A stretch of DNA of 64,000 nt from Fimbriimonadaceae bacterium (GCA_020847855.1 JADLBH010000003.1:1-64000); one strand, 5' to 3'. Shown: positions 23,790-33,473, numbered from the stretch's first letter. Notes: a model not told the origin generated them from the letters alone. Made by a program: numbers and translations.

Positions 23790-25313
23790 ATGCGTCACGA
23801 GGTCGTCACCGTAGTGGACTTTGGCGGGCAGTACACCCAGCTCATCGCTCGGCGCGCCAGGGAATGTGGCTGTTATAGCGAGGTCGTGCCTTGGCAGCAG
23901 GCCCCCGCGAAGATCGCTTCTGCAAGGCCCGACGCCATCGTCCTGAGCGGAGGGCCGCGCAGCACCTTGGAGCCGGGCGCCCCCGAGTTCGACTTCACCC
24001 TCGCGGACGGGATTCCGCTCCTTGGCATCTGCTACGGCATGCAGCTCATGAGTCGCTCGCTGGGCGGCGAGGTCGAACCTGCCAAGGATCGCGAATACGG
24101 CCGCCAATCCCTGTCCTGGAAGGAGCCCGGCTCGCTCGCGGGGACTTTGGAGGGCGAGGTTTGGATGAGCCACGGCGACCGGGTCCTTTCCCTCCCGCCT
24201 GGGTTTGTCAAGACCGCCTCTACCCAGAGCTGCGAGTACGCGGCAATGGAGGACCGCGACCGTCGCTGGGTCGGGGTGCAGCTCCATCCCGAGGTGAGCC
24301 ACACGGAGGGCGGGAAAGCCTTCCTCGAACGGTTTTTCCGCGAGGTGGCCGGGCTCCGGGGCGACTGGTCGGCAAGGGCCTTCGTCGAGGAGGCGACCGA
24401 GGAGGTCCGTGCGAGGATCGGGAGTCGCAAGGCTCTGTGCGCGGTGAGCGGAGGGGTGGACTCGAGCGTCGCGGCCGCGCTCGTGACCCGCGCCGTCCCA
24501 GGCCAGGTGACCTGCGTGTTCGTGGACCATGGCCTGCTCCGCAAAGGGGAGCGGGAGCAGGTGAGACGCATGTTCACCGAGATCGTCCACCCGAACCTGA
24601 TCGTGATTGATGCCGCAAGGCAGTTCTTTGGCGCCTTGGCCGGGGTCACAGACCCGGAAGAGAAGCGCAAGCGCATCGGTGCTGAGTTCGTTCGCGCGTT
24701 CGAAGAGCACAAAGCTGAGTTCGCAGAGTGCGAGGTGCTGGTGCAGGGCACGCTCTACCCAGACGTTGTGGAGTCCGGCTCGCCCACCGCGGCGAAGATC
24801 AAGACCCACCATAACGTGGGCGGGCTACCTGAATGGATGCGAATGGAGGTCCTCGAACCCTTGCGTTGGCTCTTCAAGGACGAGGCACGGGCGGTTGGCA
24901 GGGAGCTCGGCCTCCCCGCCGAGGTAGTGGAGAGAGAGCCGTTCCCTGGACCAGGCCTCGCGGTGCGGATCCTCGGTGAGGTGACTCCCGAGCGGGTCAA
25001 GACCGTGCAAGAGGCGGATGCCATCTTCCGCGAGGAGCTCAAGTCGAGTGGTGCCTCGGCAGGGGTATGGCAAAGCTACGCGGCCCTTCTAGACGTTCGG
25101 AGCGTGGGAGTGATGGGCGACAATCGAACCTATGAGCACCCGATTGTGTTGAGGGCGGTCGATAGTGAGGATGCGATGACTGCAAGGGCAGCCCCTTTGG
25201 GGTTCGGCCTCCTAGAGCATGTCGCCACGCGCATCGTGAACGAGGTTCCAGGGGTGAACCGCGTCCTCTACGACCTCACGAGCAAGCCCCCCGCCCCGAT
25301 CGAGTGGGAGTGA
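23790..25313 (+). CDS. guaA: GMP synthase (glutamine-hydrolysing)
   Basis: A 507-residue enzyme converting XMP to GMP with ATP and glutamine. The class I glutaminase domain (about 1-190) has the oxyanion and nucleophile region GICYGMQLMS and the His-Glu pair in LHPEVSHTEGG. The ATP pyrophosphatase domain (about 200-385) has the P-loop SGGVDSSVAAAL, and the C-terminal dimerisation domain ends RVLYDLTSKPPAPIEWE as in all GuaA. Length is normal. It stands alone, between two minus-strand genes. Confidence 0.97.
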   Translation: MRHEVVTVVDFGGQYTQLIARRARECGCYSEVVPWQQAPAKIASARPDAIVLSGGPRSTLEPGAPEFDFTLADGIPLLGICYGMQLMSRSLGGEVEPAKDREYGRQSLSWKEPGSLAGTLEGEVWMSHGDRVLSLPPGFVKTASTQSCEYAAMEDRDRRWVGVQLHPEVSHTEGGKAFLERFFREVAGLRGDWSARAFVEEATEEVRARIGSRKALCAVSGGVDSSVAAALVTRAVPGQVTCVFVDHGLLRKGEREQVRRMFTEIVHPNLIVIDAARQFFGALAGVTDPEEKRKRIGAEFVRAFEEHKAEFAECEVLVQGTLYPDVVESGSPTAAKIKTHHNVGGLPEWMRMEVLEPLRWLFKDEARAVGRELGLPAEVVEREPFPGPGLAVRILGEVTPERVKTVQEADAIFREELKSSGASAGVWQSYAALLDVRSVGVMGDNRTYEHPIVLRAVDSEDAMTARAAPLGFGLLEHVATRIVNEVPGVNRVLYDLTSKPPAPIEWE

Positions 25314-25344
25314 GGGGGCTATTGCGTAGGAACGTCGCCGATCC

Positions 25345-26565
25345 CTATTGCTTTGCGGACGACACCGGGAAGGGCCGGCCCTTCGTCGGTACGTGACTCG
25401 CCGCCTCCTTCATCGCGGCAGTCGTCCAGGGTCGCCCATAAAAGGCACCTTCCTTCACGAACGAAGGAGTGAGCCTGGCGTCGAACTCGCCGCCCTGCCC
25501 AGGGATCTCAGTGTCAACGAGCACCGCGTTCTTGGCCAGATGGAGCCCTGCGGTCTGCTCAGGGTGGGGGATCGGCAGCCCGTCCACGCCGACCTTGAAG
25601 CGCCAGATCCGCACCGGCTTCCGGTCTATGAGCCACGTCACCTTCCAGTCCCCAGGGTGATCGTTCGTGAACACGGAGCTCTTCACCCTGCCTTCGAGGG
25701 GTGGGCCCCACTGCAACGGCAGGACGAAGGACTTCCGGACGAAGCTGATGCGCTCACGGTAGTAGGGCCCAGCGTTGAAGTACTTGGCCGCGTCGCGGTC
25801 GGAGTGCTCGGCTGAGGTCTTACCCGCCAGCTCACCCATGTTCATCTCGTCTACAGGCTGGTTGATCTCGGGAACGCGGAGCTGGATCGGCTGGCCGTTC
25901 ACCTCGACCGCGATCCGCCCGAGCGCGATCCCGGTCATGGCACTGTCCTCGGCATAGTTGACAAGGATCTCGAGCCGCCGCTCGGAGAACCAACTCAGTC
26001 CGTTCAACTGTGTATAGCTGGGATTCTCATACTCGCGGAAGTAGAGGATGCTCGAGAGGACCTCGGCGTGCCGGTTCATGATGAATGCGGGGGCATAGGG
26101 CTCGCGCTTGCCGACGCTGGAGCGGGTCCGCTCGATCCTACGGACGTCAATCTTGAGGGTCTTGGCGAGGTACTCCTTGCCCGAAGCGCCGTCAATATAC
26201 GTGACGTCCACGGTCATCGGTCCGGAGGCTCCGGTTCGTTGGGCGTCTTTCCAATGGTTCAGGATCACGAGCCCCCCTTGGTCCACGTTCCCAAACTTGA
26301 CGGGGTAGCCGTCCACCATGTTTTCGGCAAGGATCTTGCCGTCCTTTTTCAGCGTGAATTTGAAGCCGGATCGGTCGGGGACGGTGCCCCAGATTCGTAC
26401 GCTCGACTCAAGCACCCACTCGCCCTTGAGGACGTTGTTCTCGACCGATTCGAAGTTATGGCACTCTAGCCAGGTAAAGCCGTCGTCGAAGGTGAGGCCG
26501 GGTGGGAGTTGCGCGACGGAGAGCGCGGCGATGGCGAGGGCGAATGCAGTCACGAGGGCTCGCAT
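25345..26565 (-). CDS. Secreted protein of unknown function
   Basis: A 406-residue protein with a signal peptide (MRALVTAFALAIAALSVAQ) and an otherwise soluble, beta-rich sequence. Notable segments are FTWLECHNFESVENNVLKGE, KEYLAKTLKIDVRRIERTRS, FSERRLEILVNYAEDSAMTG and WKVTWLIDRKPVRIWRFKVG. No domain is recognised, and no catalytic motif stands out. It is transcribed alone, convergent to guaA with a 31-bp gap. Confidence 0.75.
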   Translation of the reverse strand: MRALVTAFALAIAALSVAQLPPGLTFDDGFTWLECHNFESVENNVLKGEWVLESSVRIWGTVPDRSGFKFTLKKDGKILAENMVDGYPVKFGNVDQGGLVILNHWKDAQRTGASGPMTVDVTYIDGASGKEYLAKTLKIDVRRIERTRSSVGKREPYAPAFIMNRHAEVLSSILYFREYENPSYTQLNGLSWFSERRLEILVNYAEDSAMTGIALGRIAVEVNGQPIQLRVPEINQPVDEMNMGELAGKTSAEHSDRDAAKYFNAGPYYRERISFVRKSFVLPLQWGPPLEGRVKSSVFTNDHPGDWKVTWLIDRKPVRIWRFKVGVDGLPIPHPEQTAGLHLAKNAVLVDTEIPGQGGEFDARLTPSFVKEGAFYGRPWTTAAMKEAASHVPTKGRPFPVSSAKQ

Positions 26566-26631
26566 GCGCCGATTGTCGCACGGTGGACGTCACAAGTGCG
26601 TCACAGAGCTTCGCGGCCCTTTCCGGGCGAG

Positions 26632-27822
26632 CTACCGAAACGGCCACCCTGGCAGAGTCTTGGCCACCGGCTTGTCGCTCCGATAGCCCAACTCGTACTC
26701 GGCCTGCAACAGGGTGTGGATCTCGTGCGTTCCCTCATAGATCACCGCGCCGCGCGAGTTTCGGAAGTACCTTTCGACCGGGAACTCGTCGCTGAAGCCG
26801 TAGGCACCGTGGATCTCGACCGCCTTGTTGGCAGCGTCGAAGGCCGCCTCGCAGTTCACCCACTTCGCCATGGAGCATTCCTTGGTATGACGAAGGCCCT
26901 GGTTCTTCATCCAGCCGACCTTGAAATAGAGCAGTCGCCCGACCTCGCGCCCCCGCACCATGGAGGCGATCATCTGCTGCACGAGCTGCTTCTTGCCGAT
27001 GGGCTCGCCGCCGACCTCGCGATCGTTCGCATAGGGGATGCAGGCGTCCAGGCAAGCCTGGATGATTCCCACTGCACCCGAGGCGACGGTGTAGCGTCCG
27101 TGGTCCAGTGCGCTCATCGCGACTTTGAACCCGTCCCCTTCCTCGCCGAGCATGCAATCGGCGGGAACTCGCATGTCCTCGAAGAAGATCTCGCCCGTGT
27201 TGCCCGCGCGGACACCGAGCTTTCCGTGCAGGGGCCGGGATGAGAACCCGGGCGTAGTCCGATCCACGATGAAGGCGGCGAACGGTGCCTTGGCGCTCGT
27301 CTCTGCGAGCCTGGTGACGACGAGGAACTGATGAGCGTAGTCGGCGAGGCTGATCCAGGTTTTCGAGCCGTTGAGGACGTAATGGTCGCCGTCTTTGCGC
27401 GCGGTAGTCTTGAGGTTGATGGCGTCGGACCCTGCGCCCGGCTCTGTGAGGCCGAATCCACCGAAGCGTCGCCCGGCTGCCAGGTCGGGGAGCCAACGCT
27501 CTTGCTGCTCCGGCGTGCCCCATTGCATCAGGGTCATGCAGTGAAGGCCGTTGTGGACGCTGAGTACCACCCGTGCGCTGGTGTCGGCCCGTTCCATCTC
27601 TTCGCACACGATGCCCAGGCTTATATAGTCCGCGCCCATGCCTCCGAACTTCTCGGGCACGCTGACGCCAAGGAAGCCCGACGCGCCCATCTTCTCCAGC
27701 GTTGCGGGATCGGACTCTCCGGCGCGGTCGCGCTCGCGCAGGCCGGGGAGGATCTCGCTTTGGCCGAAGCGGTAGGCGGCCTCTCGGATCTGCTCGTGCT
27801 CGGGGGTAGGGGCGAAGTCCAT
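26632..27822 (-). CDS. Acyl-CoA dehydrogenase
   Basis: A 396-residue flavoenzyme oxidising acyl-CoA to trans-2-enoyl-CoA and passing electrons to ETF. The FAD/substrate signatures are FGLTEPGAGSDAINLKTTA and WISLADYAHQFLVV in the beta domain and the C-terminal GAYGFSDEFPVERYFRNSRG. The catalytic base is the Glu of VIYEGTHEIHTL, the position used by short/medium-chain enzymes. Length and domain order are normal. It is not next to other beta-oxidation genes; CAGAAT ends 7 nt before the ATG. Confidence 0.94.
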   Translation of the reverse strand: MDFAPTPEHEQIREAAYRFGQSEILPGLRERDRAGESDPATLEKMGASGFLGVSVPEKFGGMGADYISLGIVCEEMERADTSARVVLSVHNGLHCMTLMQWGTPEQQERWLPDLAAGRRFGGFGLTEPGAGSDAINLKTTARKDGDHYVLNGSKTWISLADYAHQFLVVTRLAETSAKAPFAAFIVDRTTPGFSSRPLHGKLGVRAGNTGEIFFEDMRVPADCMLGEEGDGFKVAMSALDHGRYTVASGAVGIIQACLDACIPYANDREVGGEPIGKKQLVQQMIASMVRGREVGRLLYFKVGWMKNQGLRHTKECSMAKWVNCEAAFDAANKAVEIHGAYGFSDEFPVERYFRNSRGAVIYEGTHEIHTLLQAEYELGYRSDKPVAKTLPGWPFR

Positions 27823-27876
27823 TACGAGGATTCTGGCTCTTGGAGTCCGGGCCTCAGGGAATCTGGCCCGGCGACG

Positions 27877-29001
27877 TCAGCCCGCGGCTAGGACCATCGC
27901 TTCGATCGCTTGTCTCGCGGTTTGCGGCGCCCGCTTGAGCCGCTGGAACGCACCGGACGCCCCCGCCTCTGCCTCGGCACGATGGCTCTCCCACACCTGG
28001 GCACCGGCAGCGAGCAGAGTTTCCACTGAGGCGAGCGATCCCGCAACGATTGCCCAGCCCAAGGCGGAGTTCCGATGGGCCGACCCAGACGGAGCGTCCA
28101 GGTCAGCCCCGAGTTCGAGGAGGACAGGAATGGCCGAGGAGGCGTCGCTCCACGCCGCACAATGAAGCGGGGTCGCGTCGTCGTACCCGCCGCGCGCGTT
28201 CACATCGGCCCCGTGAGCGGCAAGCATCCTCAGGCCAGCGATGTTGGAACGCATGGCGGCCGCATGGATCGGCTGCGCGTGGTCACCGATCGTGAAAGTG
28301 TAGATGTGGACGAGCCCATCGCCTTGGCAAGGGAAGTCAGAACGGAGATACGGCTGCGAGGCTTGGGCCGGGTTCTTGGCCAGGGCTTCTGCGAGCCAAC
28401 GGGGGTTGGGGGTGACGGACCACGCGAAGATGTCGCCTCGGGCCCCGCTCTCCAGGAGCACCTCGGCGACCTGGGGCCGATCGTTGGCATAGTGGAGCGG
28501 CGTGGACTCGTGATCCACACAACGTGCCTCGATCTCCGCACCGTGCTGCAAGAGTAGCCGGGCGACCTCGGCGTTCGCCGCCACGTGCAGAGGCTGTTGC
28601 CCGTCGCCCCCGCGGAAATGGACTTGGGTGGGATCGGCTTCGAGAGTTCTCCGAAGGCGCTCGCGATCGCCCATGGCAGCCGCCTCATAGGCAGTGACGG
28701 TAGCGCCGCGCGAGATCAAGTGCTCGGTCATGGCACGATCGCCCTGGTGGATGGCTGTGATGAGTGGGGAGAAGCTGCCCGCCCACCAGTCTGATCCTAG
28801 ATCCGGCGAGACCCCGTGCTCGATCAGAAAATCCACAGAGTCGAAACAGCCGCCGCGGGCCGCAGCGTTCATGGCGCTGGCACGGAAGCTCCCTGGATCA
28901 AAGCTCGTGAGGAGCTCTGGCTCGCTCTCGGCCATGCTCGAGGCAAGGGCGACGTCTCCGCGAGAGACGGCATCATGGAACTCACCGACGCGGGACGCCA
29001 T
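27877..29001 (-). CDS. Ankyrin-repeat protein
   Basis: A 374-residue protein, no signal peptide, made of about eight or nine ankyrin repeats. Clear repeats include SAMNAAARGGCFDSVDFLIE, FSPLITAIHQGDRAMTEHLI, QPLHVAANAEVARLLLQHGA, TPLHYANDRPQVAEVLLESG, QPIHAAAMRSNIAGLRMLAA and TPLHCAAWSDASSAIPVLLE. Ankyrin stacks mediate protein binding; the partner is unknown. ATG 29001 lies 5 nt after TAAGAT. The gene diverges from the metallophosphoesterase gene. Confidence 0.92.
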   Translation of the reverse strand: MASRVGEFHDAVSRGDVALASSMAESEPELLTSFDPGSFRASAMNAAARGGCFDSVDFLIEHGVSPDLGSDWWAGSFSPLITAIHQGDRAMTEHLISRGATVTAYEAAAMGDRERLRRTLEADPTQVHFRGGDGQQPLHVAANAEVARLLLQHGAEIEARCVDHESTPLHYANDRPQVAEVLLESGARGDIFAWSVTPNPRWLAEALAKNPAQASQPYLRSDFPCQGDGLVHIYTFTIGDHAQPIHAAAMRSNIAGLRMLAAHGADVNARGGYDDATPLHCAAWSDASSAIPVLLELGADLDAPSGSAHRNSALGWAIVAGSLASVETLLAAGAQVWESHRAEAEAGASGAFQRLKRAPQTARQAIEAMVLAAG

Positions 29002-29006
29002 GTCTG

Positions 29007-29012
29007 ATCTTA
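29007..29012 (-). promoter_or_regulatory. Candidate -10 (TAAGAT) of the ankyrin gene
   Basis: GTGTAAGAT on the minus strand ends 5 nt before ATG 29001; the transcript would be leaderless. Confidence 0.45.
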
Positions 29013-29042
29013 CACCCTTGCCCAAGCTGCCTGTTTCGGCGG

Positions 29043-29048
29043 TACAGT
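29043..29048 (+). promoter_or_regulatory. Candidate -10 (TACAGT) of the metallophosphoesterase gene
   Basis: GGTACAGT ends 7 nt before GTG 29056. Confidence 0.5.
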
Positions 29049-29055
29049 CGAGCGT

Positions 29056-30636
29056 GTGAAGTACCTGACCAGTCTGCTGATTTGTTTAGCCGCAAGCTCG
29101 TGGGGACAGTCGGTGCCCTCTGGTCCCGTGACTTTGACGGCACAGGGCGTCGTCTTCGAGGACTCAAACCGCAACGGCACGCGAGACAAGCAGGAGAGGG
29201 GCGTGGCTGGGGTCTGGGTGAGCAACCAGCACCGGTTCGCGAAGACAGACCGGGAAGGAAGATGGGAACTGCCCGGCGACGAGGACACGATCTTTTTCGT
29301 GGTGAAGCCGCGCGGCTGGATGACCGAGACCGACCACCACAACGTACCGGTGTTCTACTACGTACACAAACCCAAGGGCTCACCACCCTCGCTCAAGTAC
29401 CCTGGGCTCCGACCCACCGGGCCGCTGCCGAAGAGCATTGACTTCCCGCTTCATCGCCGTCGCGAGCACGACGAGTTCAAAGCCATCTTTTTCGGCGATA
29501 CCCAGCCCCGAGACCTCCGCGAGGTGGACTATTTGTCCCGCAACGTTTTCGAGCCCCTCTACGGGGAGAAGGATTACGACTTTGGCGTGACGCTCGGGGA
29601 TGTGGTGTACGACAATCTTAGCGTCACCGGTCCGCTCGTACAGGCGATCGGCCTCATCGGGATTCCATGGTACTACGTCCTCGGGAATCACGACATCAAT
29701 TACGACGTACCGGACGACTCTGAGTCGGACGAGCACTGGCACGCATACTTTGGGCCGAACTATTACTCCTTCGACCATGGCCCCGTCCACTTTGTCGTGC
29801 TGGACAACGTCGAGTGGCACGGTGCCGAGAACGCTGCGAAAGAGGATCCGCCTAAGTCCCGCGGCTACTACAAAGCGGGTCTAGGACAGACCCAGATGGC
29901 ATGGCTGAGGGAGGACCTCTCCCACCAGCCGAAGGACAAGCTCGTGGTCGCGATGATGCACATCCCCATCACGGAGATCGCGGAAAAGGCTGAGCTCTTT
30001 GCGATGTTGGCCGAGCATCCCTATGCGCTTTCCGTGAGTGCCCACACCCATATGCAAGAGCACCGCTTCCTCACCGCCAAGGACGGGTGGCCCAAGGCCG
30101 AGGCGCATCATCACGTGATCAACGTGACGACGTGTGGCTCGTGGTGGGCGGGAATGCCGGACGCGCGAGGGGTGCCTCATGCCACGATGCGGGACGGAGC
30201 CCCGGCCGGGTACTCGATCTTCACCTTCGACGGGAGCGAGTATCGAATCGAGTATCGCGTTTCCTCGCGGCCACCGGAGTACCAGATGAACATCATTGCG
30301 CCAGACGAGGCGAGCGAGGGATTCGAGCTCTTTGCCAACGTTTTTGGGGGTAGTGAACGATCCACCGTCGAGTGGTCGTTTGCTGGGGGCGCGTGGCACT
30401 CGATGGAGCGGACGATCGAGGCCGATCCAGAGTACGTACGCTTGGTGGAGCGCGAGGGCCAAGTGGCCGCGCCCTTCCGCAAGCCCCCTGCTGCGGAGAA
30501 GTCCACCCACCTTTGGAAAGCGTGGGTGGAGGTGGCGTTGGAGCCGGGTACGTATCCGCTACACGTGCGCACCACCGACATGTTCGGGCAGACCTACGTG
30601 TCGAGCCGTGCCGTGCGGGTCGTCAAGCGGAGCTAG
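29056..30636 (+). CDS. Secreted calcineurin-like metallophosphoesterase
   Basis: A 526-residue exported protein starting at GTG 29056 with a signal peptide (to about residue 18). An N-terminal SdrD/CNA-B-like beta domain (about 28-110; QGVVFEDSNRNGTRDKQERG) precedes the phosphoesterase domain (about 140-390) with metal-site motifs IFFGDTQPRD, GVTLGDVVYD, VLGNHDIN, AMMHIP and SAHTHMQEH. The C-terminal third matches the domain that follows it in the calcineurin N/MPE/C family. It probably cleaves a phosphomonoester or diester outside the cytoplasm. Confidence 0.92.
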   Translation: MKYLTSLLICLAASSWGQSVPSGPVTLTAQGVVFEDSNRNGTRDKQERGVAGVWVSNQHRFAKTDREGRWELPGDEDTIFFVVKPRGWMTETDHHNVPVFYYVHKPKGSPPSLKYPGLRPTGPLPKSIDFPLHRRREHDEFKAIFFGDTQPRDLREVDYLSRNVFEPLYGEKDYDFGVTLGDVVYDNLSVTGPLVQAIGLIGIPWYYVLGNHDINYDVPDDSESDEHWHAYFGPNYYSFDHGPVHFVVLDNVEWHGAENAAKEDPPKSRGYYKAGLGQTQMAWLREDLSHQPKDKLVVAMMHIPITEIAEKAELFAMLAEHPYALSVSAHTHMQEHRFLTAKDGWPKAEAHHHVINVTTCGSWWAGMPDARGVPHATMRDGAPAGYSIFTFDGSEYRIEYRVSSRPPEYQMNIIAPDEASEGFELFANVFGGSERSTVEWSFAGGAWHSMERTIEADPEYVRLVEREGQVAAPFRKPPAAEKSTHLWKAWVEVALEPGTYPLHVRTTDMFGQTYVSSRAVRVVKRS

Positions 30637-30644
30637 AGCGTTGG

Positions 30645-30650
30645 TATCCT
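30645..30650 (+). promoter_or_regulatory. Candidate -10 (TATCCT) of the S10 carboxypeptidase gene, leaderless spacing
   Basis: TTGGTATCCT (extended -10 TGG) ends exactly 6 nt before ATG 30657. Confidence 0.55.
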
Positions 30651-30656
30651 TCCGCA

Positions 30657-32111
30657 ATGGCTGAGGATCAGAGCAAGAAGCAACCAGAGGAGCCCAAGAA
30701 AGAACCGAAGAAGCTCGAAGAAGAGGCGCCGGTCGTGACGCAGCACTCGATGGGCGGGCTCGCATACTCGGCCACGACCGGACGCTTGCCCCTCAAGGAC
30801 GAGGACGGCGAGATCGTGGCGCAGATGTTCTACGTAGCGTATACGAAGAACGATGCCGGGCCCGAAAGGCCGATCATGTTCAGCTTCAACGGAGGGCCGG
30901 GCTCGCCTGCGATCTGGCTCCACCTGGGCGCGCTCGGGCCCAAACGGGCAAGGATGCTCCCCGACGGGCAGATGCCCCCCCCGCCCTATCGCCTCGAGGA
31001 CAACCCGGAGAGCTGGCTCGCGTTTGCCGACATCGTGCTCATAGACCCGGTAGGTACCGGCTTCAGCCGCGCACGGAGCCAAGAAGAGGCCAAGAAGTAT
31101 TGGGGCGTCAAGGGAGACATCGAGAGCGTCGGCGAGTTCATTCGGCTCTATCTGACGCGGTCGCAGAGGTGGCTCAGTCCCGTCTTTCTCGCGGGCGAGA
31201 GCTACGGCACCACGAGGGCGGCGGGCCTGGCCGGGCACCTGATTGATCGCGGCATCGCGTTTGCAGGTTTGATCCTCGTCTCCTCCATCCTCAACTTTCA
31301 AACAGCAAGGTTCAACAAAGGGAACGACCTGCCGTTCGTTCTCTTCCTTCCCACCTATGCCGCCACGGCTTGGTATCACGGCGTGCTGGTCGGCGACCTT
31401 CGAGACGACCTGCAAAGGGTAGTGGTGGACATGCGGGCTTTCGCCATTGGGCGCTATGCATCGGCCCTAGCCCAGGGCGACAATCTGGAGCCTGGCGAGC
31501 GGTCGAGCGTACTGGACACCCTTGCTCGTTACACTGGGCTCAGCCACAAGTTCCTGGATCAATGCGACCTGCGGATCAACATCCACGACTTTTGCAAGGA
31601 GCTCCTGAGATCCGATCGGCGGACGGTGGGTCGGTTGGACAGCCGGGTTAAGGGGATCGAGGACTTTGCCCGTGGGCACACCCAGCGCCCCGACCACGAC
31701 CCCAGTATGAGCATGCTCACCCCGCCGTACCTCTCCGCCTTTATGGACTATGTTCGTCGAGACCTGGGCTATGAGACCGACCTCCCTTACGAAATCTTCT
31801 CCGGGATCAAGAGCCCGTGGGACTGGGGCTCCGCCGGTGAGGGGCATCCGGACACGAGCGAGGCGCTCCGGGCGGCGCTCGCCAAGAACCCGTACATGAA
31901 GGTCTTTGTGGCGAACGGCTTCTTCGACCTCGCCACGCCCTTCTTTGCGACGGAGTACACGCTGTCGCATATGGGCCTCGACCCCGAGCTGAGAAGCCAG
32001 TTCGTGACCAAGTACTACGAGGCGGGTCATATGATGTACATCAAGGACGAGTGCTTAGCACAACTGAGCCACGACGTTCGCACCTTCGTCGCCGGTTCGC
32101 AGAACATGTAG
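30657..32111 (+). CDS. S10-family serine carboxypeptidase without signal peptide
   Basis: A 484-residue alpha/beta hydrolase of the serine carboxypeptidase family. The oxyanion region FNGGPGSPAIWLHLG, nucleophile Ser in FLAGESYGTTRAAG, the Asp in NGFFDLATPF and the His in YEAGHMMYI form the triad. S10 enzymes remove C-terminal residues, usually at acidic pH outside the cytoplasm. Here the first 30 residues are highly charged (MAEDQSKKQPEEPKKEPKKL) rather than a signal peptide, and the 6-nt -10 spacing supports this start, so the enzyme appears cytoplasmic or exported by another route. It precedes a transporter gene by 45 bp. Confidence 0.9.
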   Translation: MAEDQSKKQPEEPKKEPKKLEEEAPVVTQHSMGGLAYSATTGRLPLKDEDGEIVAQMFYVAYTKNDAGPERPIMFSFNGGPGSPAIWLHLGALGPKRARMLPDGQMPPPPYRLEDNPESWLAFADIVLIDPVGTGFSRARSQEEAKKYWGVKGDIESVGEFIRLYLTRSQRWLSPVFLAGESYGTTRAAGLAGHLIDRGIAFAGLILVSSILNFQTARFNKGNDLPFVLFLPTYAATAWYHGVLVGDLRDDLQRVVVDMRAFAIGRYASALAQGDNLEPGERSSVLDTLARYTGLSHKFLDQCDLRINIHDFCKELLRSDRRTVGRLDSRVKGIEDFARGHTQRPDHDPSMSMLTPPYLSAFMDYVRRDLGYETDLPYEIFSGIKSPWDWGSAGEGHPDTSEALRAALAKNPYMKVFVANGFFDLATPFFATEYTLSHMGLDPELRSQFVTKYYEAGHMMYIKDECLAQLSHDVRTFVAGSQNM

Positions 32112-32143
32112 CCAAGGGCGAGCAATCCGGAGCCGCGACGGGG

Positions 32144-32149
32144 CAGAAT
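32144..32149 (+). promoter_or_regulatory. Candidate -10 (CAGAAT) of the symporter gene
   Basis: CAGAAT ends 7 nt before ATG 32157, which favours that start over the ATG at 32148. Confidence 0.4.
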
Positions 32150-32156
32150 GCCCGAT

Positions 32157-33473
32157 ATGCGGAGGCGATTGGGCTCGGCCCCACTGCACACGAAGATTCT
32201 CGTGATGATGGTCCTGGGCGCGGTCGGGGGCCTGCTCGCCCAGGTCCTCTCGCCAGGGGGAAGCAAGAACAAGACCCTGGAGTTCTTCAACGACGTGATC
32301 GCGCAGAACGTGGGTGCCTTGTTCATGACGATGATCTTCATGGTGGTCGTACCGTTGCTCTTCAGCGCCCTCGTGAACGGGGTGGCCGAGGTCGGCAGCG
32401 CGGCCAAGTTCGGCAAGATGGGGCTGCGGGCCCTCGCTCTCACACTCGTACTGTCCTCGATCGCGGTGGGGATCGGCCTCGTTGGAGTGAACGCGGTCAA
32501 GCCTGGAGCCGGAATCGACGCGGCGAAGAGGGCGGAGCTTTATCAGGCCGTAGACAAGGAAGGGGCGCTCGCCAAGGCGAACGTGGCCCAAGAGACCACG
32601 GACCCACCCCTTCTGGGCGTGGTGCCCAAGAACCCGCTGCTCGAGGCGGTTCGGGCCCTCTCTGGGGGGCTGTTACCGCTCATGTTCTTTGCGATCGTTT
32701 TCGGGATCGCGCTCTCCAAGACGGCCCCCGAGGACGCGCTGCCCGTCACTTCGTTCCTGAGCGGGCTCTTCCATGTCTGCGTGAAGATGATTGACATGGC
32801 GATGAAGCTCGCTCCCATCGGGGTGTTCTGCCTCGTGTTCCGGACGGCGAGCGTGCTGGGTGGGGATGCGTTCCTCTCCCTTGCGAAGTACATGATCCTC
32901 GTTCTAGTTGCGCTCGCGATCCATTTCTTCGTGACCTATCCGCTCGCTCTCAAATTCATCGCACGTCGCAACCCGCTGGACTTCATGCGACAGATGCGGA
33001 CGGTCATCGTCACCGCCTTTGCGACGAGCAGCAGCAACGCCACCCTGCCGGTCGCGCTCAAGGTGAGCGAGGAGGAAGCCGGGATTCCGCGGCACGTGGG
33101 GTCGTTCGTGCTCACCATCGGAGCGACCGCGAACCAGAACGGCACCGCGCTTTTCGAGGGGATCACGATCCTCTTCCTCGCCCAATTCTTCGACGTGGAT
33201 CTCAACCTCGGCCAGCAGCTGATCGTCATGGGCCTGGCGATTGTGGCCGGGATCGGCACGGCGGGAGTGCCGGGTGGTGCCTGGCCCATGATCGCGGCGA
33301 TCTTGGTTCGGTTCGAGATTCCCGCCGAGGCGATCGGGCTGATCTTGGGCATTGATCGCATCCTGGACATGAGCCGCACGGTCTTGAACGTCATCGGCGA
33401 CGCCACCATCGCCGCCTGCGTCGCGCGGTTCGAAGGGGACGGGATCGAGGTTGCCGAGGCGGCGATGGGCTAG
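32157..33473 (+). CDS. Dicarboxylate/amino acid:cation symporter (DAACS family)
   Basis: A 438-residue inner-membrane transporter of the GltP/DctA/GltPh type. Family signatures are present: the serine-rich hairpin AFATSSSNATLPVALK, the TM7 motif IGATANQNGTALFEG (NxxGT), and HP2/TM8 with IGTAGVPGGAWPM and LGIDRILDMSRTVLNVIGD, whose Asp residues bind cation and substrate. An extended loop of about 45 residues separates the third and fourth helices (GAGIDAAKRAELYQAV). Likely substrate is glutamate, aspartate or a C4-dicarboxylate, driven by Na+ or H+. Confidence 0.93.
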   Translation: MRRRLGSAPLHTKILVMMVLGAVGGLLAQVLSPGGSKNKTLEFFNDVIAQNVGALFMTMIFMVVVPLLFSALVNGVAEVGSAAKFGKMGLRALALTLVLSSIAVGIGLVGVNAVKPGAGIDAAKRAELYQAVDKEGALAKANVAQETTDPPLLGVVPKNPLLEAVRALSGGLLPLMFFAIVFGIALSKTAPEDALPVTSFLSGLFHVCVKMIDMAMKLAPIGVFCLVFRTASVLGGDAFLSLAKYMILVLVALAIHFFVTYPLALKFIARRNPLDFMRQMRTVIVTAFATSSSNATLPVALKVSEEEAGIPRHVGSFVLTIGATANQNGTALFEGITILFLAQFFDVDLNLGQQLIVMGLAIVAGIGTAGVPGGAWPMIAAILVRFEIPAEAIGLILGIDRILDMSRTVLNVIGDATIAACVARFEGDGIEVAEAAMG

